NCBI GenBank assembly: GCA_951394405.1
Contig: OX596337.1
Location: 1,984,001-2,048,000 of the forward strand
Reading direction: 5' to 3'
Length of the DNA: 64,000 nt
Source of the DNA: Coprinellus micaceus
Lineage: Eukaryota; Basidiomycota; Agaricomycetes; Agaricales; Psathyrellaceae
Of the stretch, positions 11,301-22,847 are shown in pieces. How positions within the stretch are numbered: position 1 is the stretch's first letter; each line of letters opens with the position of its first letter. Both the position numbers and the translations under genes were made by a program. Under the pieces are notes generated by a model. The model had not been told where the DNA came from, made no database searches, and saw only the letters and a list, made by a program, of their open reading frames with translations.

Positions 11301-13622
11301 GAGCGGAAACGAGGCAGGTCCCGCAATGCAAGCCCAGGGTTAGATGAAATTGAAATGATTGTATACGGGCCCAGACCCCTTCCCGAGAGCATCAAGCACA
11401 GGACCAGTTGGTACCCGCTTTGATACACGCCGTCCTGGTCGAGGTATATCGCCCTCTCTTTGGTCAAACCCTCCGGCTCTTTCTGGTCATTGGCCAAAAG
11501 CCTATCGGACTGAATGCTATTATAAGGTTCGGGGGCATCTGTCTGCTAACCCCGTCCACCTGCGGCGTTCAACGACCATTTCGTTTAATCCGCACCAATA
11601 GAGCCTTCGGGAATCAGTGCCCCAAATATCCAACTTGGCGCTCATACCCACAAACCCCGCCGACCAGTTCCCAGTGCCTCAGACAAGATCCACTCTACCT
11701 TAATTAGGCGGGTCACCTGCTTTGGGGCCTACAAGCACGGTCTTTGACCTTATCCGTATAGCATCGCCTGTCCCATTCGGTGCAGGATATACCTAATCCA
11801 TTCTAATAGCCTGCGGAGTGACAAGTTGACATCCATCTTGCTCAGAGACTCGGACGGCCCCTTGGCACAGACGCTCTAAAAACCTCGGTATCCAAACCCA
11901 ACTCCCAAGAGGGGATGCCGAAGATACTCGGAATCATCACCGCTGCACACAGACTTACTTCCGGCCCTCGCTCATCGAGTCAATCAGCCCTTCTGGATAT
12001 TCTGTTTCGAAACCGAGAAGCGTCCGGTATTACATACTCTACTCCTTCACTCAGTCGCGGGGTTTGCTCGTCTGTTCACGACCCCGCAGACACCTTTTGG
12101 GTCCTCGACTGTTGGAGACAGCAAAGTTCCACCACAGCGGTCGGTGGTCTCCCTCGGGGGTGCTTCAAGATTGTGTCGTTGACGTCAGCCTGAGCCTAAC
12201 TGCGGCTCGAAACTCGATTGCAGGAAATGCGATGCATAATTCGGAGCTTACGGTTGAACGACTTCAAACAGGCTTCAAGGACTGCGATGGAGGTCATTAG
12301 CGCCACGCACAGTTAATGGTCGACCGCGCGTGTATTCATTCCTCGATCGGTACCAAGGCCTGGACGTTCCAAAGAATTCCTCGAATTGACTCTCGGTGAG
12401 TAAGATTGAGCGGAGTGTCAGTGCTAGGTGGAAAGGTACCTCCGTGGGATGGGGTTAGTGCTCGCTGAGAGGCTGATCTCGCCTATATGTACCCACCCAA
12501 ATTGCGCTCTAGTCGAACAAACCAGGCGGAATGAAATGTGACTTCGGGGCGGGGAGCGCATGGCCGCTGCGTAGGGTAGTCCCCCCGGTCTAATCTCGAG
12601 TCGCGTCAAGAAATGGAGATTCAGGTGGATGAAGGGGAAAATGCGGTGCGGGACGCTCCTCGCTCGGAAAGCCATCAAGAACTTGAAGAAGCACCAAGCA
12701 AACAAGCGCTGTGACCGAGTTCTAGGAGTGGGAGAGGTGAATTGGGGATTGAGAGCTGATTGACCACAACTGCTACATCCGAAGCGCTATGTCGTGACCC
12801 CACCCCACATGCTCGATTGGACATGTGGACGCGAACGAAGGGCGGCGTATATCCGAATCATAGCTTCTCCTAGTCTATGTGAAGGTCACGCATGGTTGTA
12901 GTAGCAGGGAGAATGAACGCGAATACTAAGCCGCGCTCAGTTCTAAGGGGAAGATTTATTTGAATAAACGAACATGGGTGCAGGCCTGCAACCGTGGCAG
13001 TAAGTAGGTGACCCAACAGCCCTGGGGGACGAAAGGGGGAGAGGATGGACCAAGCCTAGCGTAAGAAGATAGGGAAATGTCAATGTGAGGGGGGAAAGGT
13101 GGGGGACAGACAGACGAGATGTGTGTGATACTATAAAGTACAGCCTTTTTCGGGTTCCAAGATGAGCTAGAGGAAAGCAAAGAAAAGAGGAGAGAGATGA
13201 AGACAATTGTACACGGTGGAAGTTCTGAAGGGGGAAACACAGAGAGGGAATCAGCAAACACAAAAATAAGACGGTGTAACCCAAAACCCAACAATAAGTA
13301 TCCAAGAGCCACAAGAACCAAAATGAAGGGAGTGCAAGTGTGGCTCGGGCTTAGATATACTATAGTCCAATATAATGAATGAGTAACGTAAATGATAGTC
13401 GTGGTGCAAGAGAGCGTAGAGTGTTGATGTCGGGTCGGATCGATAGCCGTAATAATGCCTAAAGGCGACATGTCCATAGAGTAGGGCGGTGGAAGAGTAG
13501 GAAGGCAAGGGAGGGTGGCGGAATGAATCCAAGTTCGTAAAACGGAGGGTAAACGATCCAAATTAGGGGGAATCCAAGTTGGGTAAAGGAAGGGCAACGG
13601 AGGAGCAAGGATAAAAAATCCC
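5391..13622. other. Gene-poor block, no recognisable gene
   Basis: About 8 kb with no frame that matches a known family on either strand. Open frames are short, overlap each other on both strands and lack convincing splice partners. I saw no long terminal repeats, no reverse transcriptase YxDD-type motif, no tRNA and no rRNA. Small oddities are three tandem CGGCGAA heptamers at 6363-6383, a 14-bp palindrome CACGTACGTACGTG at 6131-6144, and a long orphan frame on the minus strand at 7802-8674 (listed separately). The end, about 12950-13622, is pyrimidine-rich when read on the minus strand and is probably the 3' UTR of the TVP38-type gene. The block may be old, degraded repeat DNA. Confidence 0.5.
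7802..8674 (-). CDS. Orphan open frame, possible lineage-specific protein
   Basis: A stop-free frame of 290 codons inside the gene-poor block. The first in-frame ATG is near 8437, leaving about 211 residues (MPESVTPQLRSS onward). The product is rich in Pro, Arg and Ser, with no membrane segment, coiled coil or motif that I recognise. By a rough calculation from base composition, such a long open stretch is rare but not impossible by chance in 64 kb. Other, shorter frames are open over the same bases. With no family match and no splice evidence, coding status is very uncertain. Confidence 0.15.
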   Translation of the reverse strand: MLCRDHECGTWSWVKCPEFGLASPFRQDAHKVHRPVTPTPTTGAVDHPPSAGPPYPHPTLALINEKRVHWVRNTLPIPRMPESVTPQLRSSRQVKRMFAMSVRSSRCADRRSVDESATTRGSETQLCRRPSRHVASVMSFPPPYLESKKLYCPQPLLLFQPNKISARIYMHPVNVPDRGPGQRTQAPPCPSQTIQPRRPLTGRSHSSAAPPSKRLHNAMIDGEKDPGLLVQLSSQTDITAFGAAPTNPSERPTILVDLSQPPGLLHFLSRPPLCTLCCDSLRMETKQRWV

Positions 13623-14966
13623 TTATGACCAGCGTCCAGGTGCGGAAGCTGGGGTATCGGGTCCCAAGGGCATAGGGGCCCGGAAAGGCGATGTTACCAA
13701 TTGGTGGGGCGTCCGGAAAGGTACTTCTGCCATTGGCTGCCCTTCCGGAGAGGCAAGGCCGGACTCTACGTCAAGAGATGATGAGGATAGGAAGGCTTCG
13801 GTTTCATCGCTGTCCCGAGCCGCGATAAGCTCATCGTCGAGCTCTTCATCAACTGCACGTCGAGCGACGATAGACAGGTAGATGAGGATCACGAGACAGA
13901 GCAGAATCCCGATGATACTCCACATCCGAGCCAGGTAATCCGCGTTGCTTTCATCGTCGACCGAATCAGGATCTGTTACGTGGTAGTCCCTGAACGAGTG
14001 GATGGAGGCGCCAACGCTGGTGTGGATGATGACCTTGAAGAGCGACAGCGCGGTGCACACGGTGTAGGTGTGCAGGGTTAGCGTTGGGGAGGCGGCTAGC
14101 AGACAGTTCATAACATTATATGGATAGGGCGCCAGCCGGATGAGGAAAAGAAGCTTCGGGCGCTTTTCGATGGCTCGAACGACGCGTTTTATCCGTGTCT
14201 GGCAGCTGAGCCATTTCCCGATAGAATCCCGGAAAAGGAGTCGGGAAATAACGAAGACGACCAGAGCGCCGAGGAGCGCAGCGAAATAAGAAATGATAGC
14301 GCCAGCCCAGGGTCCAAAGGTATAGCCAGACAAAATTATGAAGGTGGAATAGAGGGGGATTGGCGCTGTAGAGTACTTCGTGTCAGAAGAAGTCCTATAA
14401 CGTCGTCATCGATGATAACTCACGAATGGTGGTTAGGAAGATAAGACCAAACAATACGGCATGGCCATACGACTCGTCAGCACGTAGCCAGAAGGATAGT
14501 TCGTCAAGGACTATGTGTACCATGTTAGTTATCACTATGACAATGTTACACTAGCACCAGACTCACGGGCAAAGAGCTCCGTCCGATAGAGGGCAAAGGC
14601 GATCACAAATGCGACGCTAGTGACAGCGTAGAGAATGACAGGAATCCACGGTTTGAGTCGCCAGGCTATCCGTGAGCTGGTTGGCGGGCGAGATGTTCGT
14701 GCAGGGACCTGGCCATGCGGTAGTGGGCGTACAAAGTTTCTAGACGGCTTGTGATGGTGGGCTGAGGCTCCTGAACGCGCTCCTGTCGAGTGTGGACTTG
14801 GTCTGTGGGATCTATGGGGATTATGGGGCCTGGTGGGCTGAGTCGAGGGCGTCGTTGTGTGTGACGCAGGCTGGAAGTGTGGATTCTTCTCGTTGTATTC
14901 GAGAGCAGGGGTTGCGAGGGAGATGAGGTCCTGAGAAGGCTGACGGTGGGGGTTTGGGTATTCCAT
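13623..14966 (-). CDS. TVP38: TVP38/TMEM64-family (SNARE-associated Golgi domain) membrane protein
   Basis: Three exons (14966-14567, 14510-14424, 14365-13623) give about 409 residues. The N-terminal 100 residues are basic and His/Pro/Thr-rich. A membrane segment (PVILYAVTSVAFVIAF) follows, then the VTT/SNARE-associated domain with its signature IPPIPLYSTFIILSGYTFGP and the hydrophobic ISYFAALLGALVVFVISRLL. A conserved segment RLAPYPYNVMNCLLAAS and further membrane helices come next, then an acidic cytosolic tail. Yeast Tvp38 sits in the late Golgi/endosome; related VTT proteins (VMP1, TMEM41B) act as lipid scramblases, so a lipid-handling role is plausible but inferred. The start is the ATG beginning MEYPNPH; an in-frame upstream extension has no ATG. 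The convergent 3' flank is pyrimidine-rich on the sense strand. Confidence 0.88.
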
Positions 14967-15485
14967 TTTCGATTCCAACCTTCGCCAGTAAGGTAGAGGG
15001 GAAAAAGAGGAAAGAGGGAGGAGGGAGAGGGAGCTGAGCGCCTAACGCCTCAGAACGACAGCGAGGAAGAAAAGGACGTCGTGGGCAGACGTACCGCCAA
15101 ACAATCACCCAAGCGGGTCGCACGCCAAATTCACTGTGATTTGCCCGGTCTGCACAGCCCCTCGCCTCCTCTGGCCTGAAATCTAGGAGATTTGGGGGTT
15201 CTGCGGGATGTCGTGCTGCGTGCGAGCCAAAAATAGTGCTCTCTGCCATCTCCCTTTTATTTCTCGCTCTCCTGGGCCTTCTCCAGCCAAGGGGACATGT
15301 TTGTCCTAGCGCGCTCAATGCGGTATGTGGTTCGCACGGAGTGCGTCGCACGCAAACGCGACTGGCCAGAAACGCTTCCTTCGGTTGACCTCATCGTTCT
15401 CTGTCGTCCAAGGTGCACTGATACGGACTCTGTTCTCCGAGAAATGGTCCCAGAGCTGAGCTACCTCCCAATAGGCTTTTGAACA
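14967..15485. other. Divergent intergenic region
   Basis: About 520 bp between two head-to-head genes (the TVP38-type gene to the left, the small membrane protein to the right). Open frames here are overlapping and do not resemble a family. It should hold both promoters. I see no definite TATA box. Confidence 0.5.
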
Positions 15486-15922
15486 ATGGTAGCAGCTCGT
15501 CTCCTGAGCTCAAATCTGCGAGCGAGCACCTCTCGAACGCGTTTCAACCCCAATGGCAACCGCTGGCATTCGAGTCGTAACTACTCCACCCCATCCAGCT
15601 CCAGGCATGCTCAGTTCTACACTGAAACGTTGCCGGCTATGATGCCTGTCTTCCTCCTTGGGTCTGCGATTTATCTCGTATGTGATTATGCCATCCCATT
15701 TGTTCAAAAGCATTCAAATCTCTGTGGCGCTTATTATAGGGTATGCGCCTGACGCAGATGAATCTCTCGCATGAACGGTACATGGAGCAGGCGGAGGCTC
15801 GTATTAAGGCCCTGGAGGATGACATCACCACCCTCGAAACCAGCAGGCGAGCTGCTGAAGCCACTCCACCTTCAGGCAACCCGCCAACTGAACAGCAACC
15901 CTCCAGGTGGCGCTTGTTCTAA
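15486..15922 (+). CDS. Small mitochondrial-type membrane protein, unknown function
   Basis: Two exons (15486-15677 and 15740-15922, 62-bp intron) encode 124 residues. The first 40 residues are Arg/Ser-rich and nearly free of acidic residues, as in a mitochondrial targeting presequence. One hydrophobic segment (MMPVFLLGSAIYLGMRL) follows around residues 54-70, then a charged helix likely to form a coiled coil (MEQAEARIKALEDDITTLE). The Pro-rich end finishes PSRWRLF. The layout suggests a single-pass inner-membrane protein with its helix in the intermembrane space or matrix, such as a respiratory-complex assembly factor, but I do not recognise the family. The intron has good GT-AG ends and keeps the frame, which supports a real gene. 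Confidence 0.7.
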
Positions 15923-16201
15923 TTGCGACATCTTACGGGTGAAGTTGCTTCGTTCAGCACCGTGTTTTCCACAACCTAAAAATAGTATGGATGCGCAGCA
16001 GGGGATCATCACGAGTGCATAGAGCGCAATATTCCGGATAGGCGCTATAACACGAATAGTAGCATATAATGTGTAAATTAGACCCACGAGGTGAGTGCTT
16101 GAGCAGGTCAAACAAGAAGCAGATATAGGTAAGTGGTATATAAGCAATCCAAGGAGGCCGAGGTAACGGGTTTGGGTCTGGTTTGGCGCTCGACGCATTA
16201 A

Positions 16202-17698
16202 TCATGACGATGACGACAACAGTGCCTTCACCAAGCCATTCTTGTGCTTTTCGTAAAGCTTTGCGGAGCTACAGGGATCGGAGTCAGCGCTGGTACCAGA
16301 AAGAAGAGCATCTCAGCTCCATACCTCAACACTGCAGATGCCAACCCCGTGAACGCAGTCATTGTCGCTGCAGCCCTCTTTATATTGAACACGCTGTAAG
16401 CTGCAAGGGAGGAAAGACAGAGTTGAGTAACGCCATGCAGGGAAGTACGCAGTACCACGAGAACTTACAAACAAAAACCAGGTCCATGACGAGCTTCGCT
16501 CGCGTAACCTGCAGCCAGTAATCCTGTTTCCGAAGCCTTGATAACTCCTTCTCGTCAACCTTCGAGATCTTGGGTTTTGACTTGGCTGTCGCCCCCGACA
16601 TCGATTCGTTGTACATCCGGCCTTCAACTGGGTGATGGCGACGCGGCACCGAAAAGTATAATCACGGGAGAAGGCATATGCATCAGCATGCGTGCAACGG
16701 GGAAGATACGGGGCAGGCGCACCTTCTGCCTGGAGGCTGGTGATCACTTGGCGCTCGACTCCGTTCTCGACGAGGCTAACCAGAGTGGCGAAGAAGAAAC
16801 ACCAGTCGGAGAAGGTCTCTGCCTTGGACCCCGTCCTCTTTCCGATGAGGCCCAGCCGCGCTAGGGTCGCAACATCGTCTGCACCAGCGTTGATGAGCTC
16901 AAGCAGGACAGGTGGCGGGGCGTTCAAAGCCGTCTGCAAGAACGACTGCGGCTTGGCCGACTTCTTCGACGACGTCGAGCTGCCCAACGATCCAGATCCA
17001 TTTTCGATCTGTTTGGCTCGAATTATTGTTAGTGGGTGAAGCCAGTTGAAAAGGAGAAGGAGTTTCCTGGAGGTATGACACGGGCGTTAGAAGGACGGGT
17101 GGGACGATAGATTGGGTGGCAGACCTGGTGAATGACAGCCCTGACGCTGTTGAGGTTAGGCGCTCAACGAGGTTGATACTCCAGCTGGTCTTTTTCGTCC
17201 GGCTGAACAGCCTGCTCCCCGCAATGGAAGCATGGAATAACAGATACACCCGTATTGAATATTGTATCAATTTCTGTTTTTGATGCGGCGCGGGCGGTTA
17301 GCGCTGGGGAGGAAGTAGGCAAAGTTCGGACTCACGAATGCCTTATCTCTGCCATTACTCGAGAGGATAATCTCTCTCCATACCTCCTCCTTCAGCACCT
17401 TCTTTTCAGCCGACTTGACCTTCTCGTCCTGCTCGTCCAAGTCCAGGTCATCTGGCGTGATATGCTCGTCGACCTGCTCTTCGCTTGGCTCGAACCCAGG
17501 GTTGTATGAGTGGACAGAGCTTGCAATAATCGAGGTTTTCGGTGTTCGAGGAGGATGGGAGGACAGTGGATTCATCCGAAATGACGAGCTTGTGTCGAAC
17601 CCCGGTGAATAGTACTGGTCGTGCTCGTTGTGTCCATTGATGCTAATAGCCGAAGTGTCCAAAGGTGAGCCATGACTTGGGAAGGATATTGACGCCAT
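16202..17698 (-). CDS. PEX11: PEX11-family peroxisomal membrane protein
   Basis: Six exons on the minus strand, from ATG at 17698 to TGA at 16204-16202, give about 388 residues. The first 120 residues are hydrophilic and acidic (SEEQVDEHITPDDLDLDEQ). The PEX11 domain then opens with GRDKAFKLIQYSIRVYLLF, followed by SGLSFTRKLLLLFNWLHPL, the middle helices (FSDWCFFFATLVSLVENG) and the C-terminal pair DYWLQVTRAKLVMDLVF and FTGLASAVLR. Every junction was chosen because it keeps this frame. PEX11 proteins bind and bend the peroxisomal membrane and drive peroxisome elongation and division. The long acidic N-terminus and the Ser/Lys-rich insert (SSTSSKKSAKPQS) suggest one of the larger fungal PEX11 paralogues. 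It shares a 226-bp promoter with the dynein light chain gene. Confidence 0.85.
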
Positions 17699-17924
17699 GC
17701 TCCCGGATCTGCAGAGGCCTGCTCGACCAGTGGTTTGAGGAAGGGTATGGAGTTGAATTCAAAGCTGTTAACGAGGGCAGACGCGAGCCCGGAGCTGTGC
17801 CTGTTTCCAAATAGCACGTGTTTCGCGATCAACGGGAACCAAACAAGCCAACCACCCGACGCGTCTTGTGCTCACCTCTCTCGCTCTCCCTCGCAATCGC
17901 AGCCTTGGCCACTGCGTTGCGTTC

Positions 17925-18640
17925 ATGGAAGTACCACCGTCTGGGCTGCGGTCTCCCCCTCTCTCCCGTTCAAATGCTGCCTCTCCAAGACCCAGGTTCG
18001 ATGGCGGTCTCCTAAAGACTTACATGAAGATGCTCCTCTCAACGACCCTTCAGAGCAAGGCGTGGGCAGAGGTTAAGGACAGAGAAAAACTCAAGGCCAT
18101 TACGAAGGAGCTTGGGGAGAGGGTGAAGGAACGCATGGTAGAGATCCAAACGCGGGGGTTGTACGTTTGCCTGCTTCCTGCTCTCGAATCCCAGACTGAC
18201 CAACGTTGCGTTCTTTTCCCTCTCAATCATACGCAATTCCAACCCTTAAACGATACGCGTGGATCCTGCTTCGATAGCAAATACGTTGTGCTGATACAGA
18301 TTCACGAGAATCTAGGACAAGGCGGCAGGTGGGCATTCGCGTTCTATTCTTCGTTTCTATCTCGAAGGATCAGAAGGGCGTCGTACCCTTGCATGTGGGC
18401 CTTCTCGTTCTCAATCTAATCAGCTTTCTTGAGATGTTGGCCCCGCTAACGCATGATGATGATTACTGACGGACTTGTCAAGGGCGGATATTGTTTGTCA
18501 CTGGGAAGATAATGATGTAGTTGCACAAGAAATGTACGCTAATGTAAGTTATCCAATCCGAATACACGGCTTTGCGAAATCACCTGACCCTCCGATAGGA
18601 CTCTCTCATCGCTGTATGCATCGCGCTTGCTGTCGCCTGA
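17925..18640 (+). CDS. Dynein light chain, Tctex1 type
   Basis: Four exons (17925-18160, 18278-18328, 18483-18543, 18599-18640) encode 129 residues. After about 25 variable residues comes the Tctex1 fold: LLKTYMKMLLSTTLQSKAW, KELGERVKERMVEIQTRGF, KYVVLIQIHENLGQGGRADI, VCHWEDNDVVAQEMYANDSL and the closing IAVCIALAVA. The last three segments are near-diagnostic of DYNLT/Tctex1 proteins. These bind the dynein intermediate chain and connect cargo to the cytoplasmic dynein motor, which in filamentous fungi moves nuclei and endosomes. The chosen ATG gives an N-terminus of normal length; an extra upstream exon is possible but not needed. Confidence 0.92.
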
Positions 18641-20639
18641 TTCAATGCTTGCATGTCCACTTTGTGCTCTCTGGAAGATACCTGGTCATCTCACCAAATC
18701 GATCCCTCTCATTCTCACCTACGCAGATTCCAACGGCGTTGCCGCTGAACCTTCTGGCGAACCCTCTGCTTGCTTCCACCGCTTTGCCAGGCTTCTGTTC
18801 CTTTCTACCGCAAATCCACCGCGGTAGGAATGCTTCTCGCTGTTCCTAGGTGGGAGAGATGGCCCAGCGGGGTTCTCTCGCAAGTATCTCGTCCGTAGGA
18901 CGGTCCACGTCCTGTGGGTTGAATGGGATATCGGTGTCGAGTCTGACATCCCCATTTCGATGGCTGATAATCGGCCGTTTTCAACGCAGTAGCATATTGG
19001 CATGGGATTTATCTCGAGGACGCGAAATTAGAGCGGATGACGACGATGTACCCAGCACAGAGGCGGGCTCTCCGGGGGTGTATATGCTCAGGCGTTACTG
19101 CCGTACTACCCGCTGCCCTTCCATGTGTCCTTGGCTGTGGGGGGCTGATTCCATCTTTCACTGCGGCGAATTAGCAGCTCTACATCATTGGATATGCCTT
19201 TCTTGCCCATGGACTTGCAGGTCTCTCGCCTTCCATGCTGCTCATCCATTTGTTTCCGCCCAGCCATCGTAGCCTTTTCTCGGTGTCGATAGCGCCTTGT
19301 GCGTCAACTCACATCCCATCTGATACCCACATTCATCTGGCGAGAAAACCCCATGTTTGGGAGTTTTCTTATTCTGGTATGTCAACCCTGATCTTCTCTG
19401 TACTCCTTCCTAGCTGGTGATATACCCCTCCGTTCAGCGGTGTTCCACAGGCTGGTGTGCTTTGTCCTCGGGATCATAGACGAAGCGGGACCATGTTGTA
19501 TTCTCACCATGCGCATATGCAACCCTACGGTCGCGATAACCCTTAGTCGGTTCAAATGACTACACTCGAGCGCCCAGCACCAGGCTGTCTCTCACACTGA
19601 CGGATAAATGCCCATCCGATCCTAGGACTCACCACTCATGCAGTGGGTATGTATCTGCGCATAAGTCCAAATGCCGTCACTCATCCGTTGAATTCAGCCT
19701 GCGCCATTTGGGCGCACCCTCCTTCCTTCCGCGATCGAGGACAACTTTGGTGGAGGCTTCCAACAAGGCCTTCTGATCTACAGAACCCGCCCCGCTCTAT
19801 GTTCTCTCCCTCTCTTTTCTTTTCCTCATCCCCACTTGTCAGCACCCACAGCCGGATTGGTCTTCTCGATGAGATTGCATTCGCCGCAGAGCTAATCTAT
19901 CTCCTCTCTAAAGCTGAAGCCCGTTTGGTCTTCTCTCCTTCGCCCTTCTTCCGTCACTGCCACCGCCTTCGTGGCGTTGGGTGAGTATTCCACTCAGGTA
20001 TAGTAGGCTTCTTCGAAGACCCACGGGCGCTAGGAGTAATGCAAATGGAGGCACTTTCATCGACGTTTTGCCTCTGGTGCGGGAATGGTTGGACCGAGTG
20101 CGGGGCTCGCACACCCAGAGCAACTATTCTGGACAGCACCCCCAGATGTACCGCACGATTTGGCGCCGTGGGGGTACGGAATGTGTGAGCCCAAATCTCC
20201 GCTATTGCATGTGGACCGTGAAGGTGGGGCAGACGCTGCGCTCCTCAGCGCTCTCTATCCGTTACATCGCTGATTAGATCCTTTTCATATTCTGATAGGC
20301 AGTGAGAGGTATCCATCTGGCAGTTTCCTCCGATCCTTTTAGGGTGGGCTCACGTTTTAGATCTCGAATCTTTGCTGTCAAAACACGCATAATGGCATTT
20401 CGGTCATTGCCCACCACTACGTTACGCTGAATACCGCTGCTACGTTATATCACCGCCTATGTCTTCTCAATATTGATCTCGGTGCTTGAGTCGGACTTCT
20501 GAGGATCTGGTGAGATTCGCAGAAGCACAAAGCTACCAAAGTGGATGGGAGACTGCTGTGAAATTGACCAGTTCGTGGACCCTGAGTTGGGAAAGTTTGG
20601 AACAAAAGAAAGTGACATTGCGTGTACAAGGCAGTATGA

Positions 20640-20656
20640 CTAGGGTTAGGGTTAGG
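20640..20656 (+). repeat. Interstitial telomere-like repeat, TTAGGG type
   Basis: CTAGGGTTAGGGTTAGG, about 2.7 units of TTAGGG, the telomere repeat of basidiomycetes and most filamentous fungi. It is too short to be a chromosome end; unique sequence continues on both sides. Confidence 0.6.
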
Positions 20657-22587
20657 AGAGAGGAAGCACAAAAGAGAATCCCGCTCTGCCAGAGTGGCAC
20701 TGCGGGAAGGAAAATATTAAGACGGTGCACGGCCCTAAAGCCGTGCAAATTGCAGATTTTCCCTGAGGACAAGGTCGCCGTGCTATGGAGAGCCTCCACA
20801 ACCTTTATTTCCAGAATTAGTGAAGGGAAACAAGCCGTCAAGGTAAGTATGACTTGACTCGAAGAGAATGGCCTCCGTTATGTAGGGTGGCGCGCCGGTG
20901 CACGGACCATCCTACCATGTTTGGTTGGCCTCGCTACATTTGCCGAGCGACTTGCCGGTTTGGTCAAGTGGATGGCGGGACAGCGCTTGAGCGTCAACGC
21001 AGACGCCCACCTCCGAGTAGACGCAGAATGCTATAACGAACGGCGTGAATGAGTAAGGAACTTCCGAATATCACTGACATGAACATCATAGGCCCAAATC
21101 CCGATGCTGTATGCCATACGTGGCTTCAGACAGAATTCTTTGCTCCTGTCTCATACAAGTAGGCATTGTGGAGGAGAAACACTCTGCGGCCGTCTGCAAG
21201 AAGCTGGGCGGAAGCACTTTTGGCCTGGGCGGTAATTATTTTGGCCACAGGGACCTCCCTGGTACCCGTGAGCCACTATCCTGGACCTCTGGTGCTTCTT
21301 GAGTCTCACAGCATGATCAGTTCCCAAGCTACATTTCTAAACTCCCATCCCCATGAGGCTGCCATCGCCCTCACGAGCCCCTTCGGACGGTACGTTGCTC
21401 GCTAATTCCCAAATGAACACCTACAATTGACCGTCGCTTGATCAGTTTAGCAGGTTCCTTTACATCGTGTCCGAGAAGGGCATCGTGCAATGGACGTTCT
21501 CACCTGGATTCACCAGGCATATTGTCCATCTAGGACGGACGCAGCGCTTCCCTACTTGGTGCTTAATGTCGGTGCCAGCAATCGACGCTCAATCTCAGAT
21601 GAAAGTGGACACAGCGCCACTCTCGCAGCTGGTCAGACTTTCTACGCAGAAGTACAACGGCATGGTGTGCTAACGCTGATACGCACCGGTGGCGAGTGCC
21701 CTATTGGACTACTTGGGCTAGTCCAGGTTCTCCGTTACATTGGAGACCTCTCCAGATATGGCGGTCAGATGAACATCCAGGGGACTCGTGATATGATTCT
21801 AGGGTTTGCGACCGAGCTCAACAGCAGTGGCTTTGGGTGTGGTGCTATCGCGGCCCACAGTTTTTCTACATCTACCGTGGTCCTGTGAGTACCCTGCCCG
21901 CTTGCAGCTCTGCCGCTGGATATATTGCAGTATTCCTCCGCCCACGCTAAATTTACCCTCTGTGTAGAAGCAAAATCATTTCACAACTCTCGTTCGGATG
22001 ACAGTGATACTGACAATCGGGGACTTCTACACCCGTCTCCAGAAAAACCACACGGCCCTACGGTTCTCCGGACCCAGGCTCACGGTGCGTTGTAGTTCAC
22101 AGTTTCCTGACACTAATTAGGCATTCCCTCGATGAAGTGTCAAGCGCCAAACGCTTGCCAAAAACACGACGCTCCACAGTGGGGGTCGAGTCCATGGACG
22201 CATCGGCCCACCCTACGACAACGTTGGTCTGTAACGCAACCCACAAGGTTACACGGTCATAACGGCTCGCACTCCCCATATACATGTGCAGTGTTTGCGA
22301 CGTAAACGAGAACAATGGGCCGTTCATCCGTGGTCAGTACGAGAATTTTCCCAGATACACTCCCCTTTCCCTTAATCCCCTGATTCTCAACCTCCTCCAT
22401 CCAGGGTGGTCGACATTTGCTCAGGACCCACCTGTATGGTGTTTCGATGGCGCCAGGTTCTGGGGCTCCTATCTTGACGCCCGACTTGAGACCCGCAGTT
22501 GAACGCTCGCAGAACTCGTGGGTCTCAATCCACTCATCGGGCGTGCCGCTTGGACTATTATCGGTGTCTCGCAAAAAGTTTCTGTGC

Positions 22588-22597
22588 TATATAAAAG
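22588..22597 (+). promoter_or_regulatory. TATA box without an assigned gene
   Basis: TATATAAAAG, followed about 30-40 bp later by a short leader and an ATG at 22629. A further ATG at 22848 opens a frame with a signal-peptide-like stretch (LAGFAAALLPGAVAAP). It fits the promoter of a secreted-protein gene, but the downstream frame cannot be followed. Confidence 0.35.
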
Positions 22598-22847
22598 CCC
22601 TGCATCTCACGCCTTCTTCGCCAGCCCCATGTTATGCTTGGGTAGCAGCTGTTTGAACCGTTCGCTCGGAGTGTGACTTTCGGCCGAGGATACCCTAGCA
22701 GGTGCGGCCTTGATTTGAGGCTAGGCGCTGTAACCCTCCTCCCGCGACGCTGTTTCATGCATCGAAGATGAACAAACCATCCGCAGGGCTCACACAAATT
22801 CATTACACAACCTTCTGGTCCGCGTTCTGTTCACTCCTTAACCGCGC

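Noticed and set aside
18850..19272. 140-codon frame after the dynein gene
   Set aside because: Competing frames over the same bases look equally protein-like, and none links by splicing to a complete gene.
20630..20660. True chromosome end at the TTAGGG repeat
   Set aside because: Fewer than three units, with unique sequence continuing on both sides.
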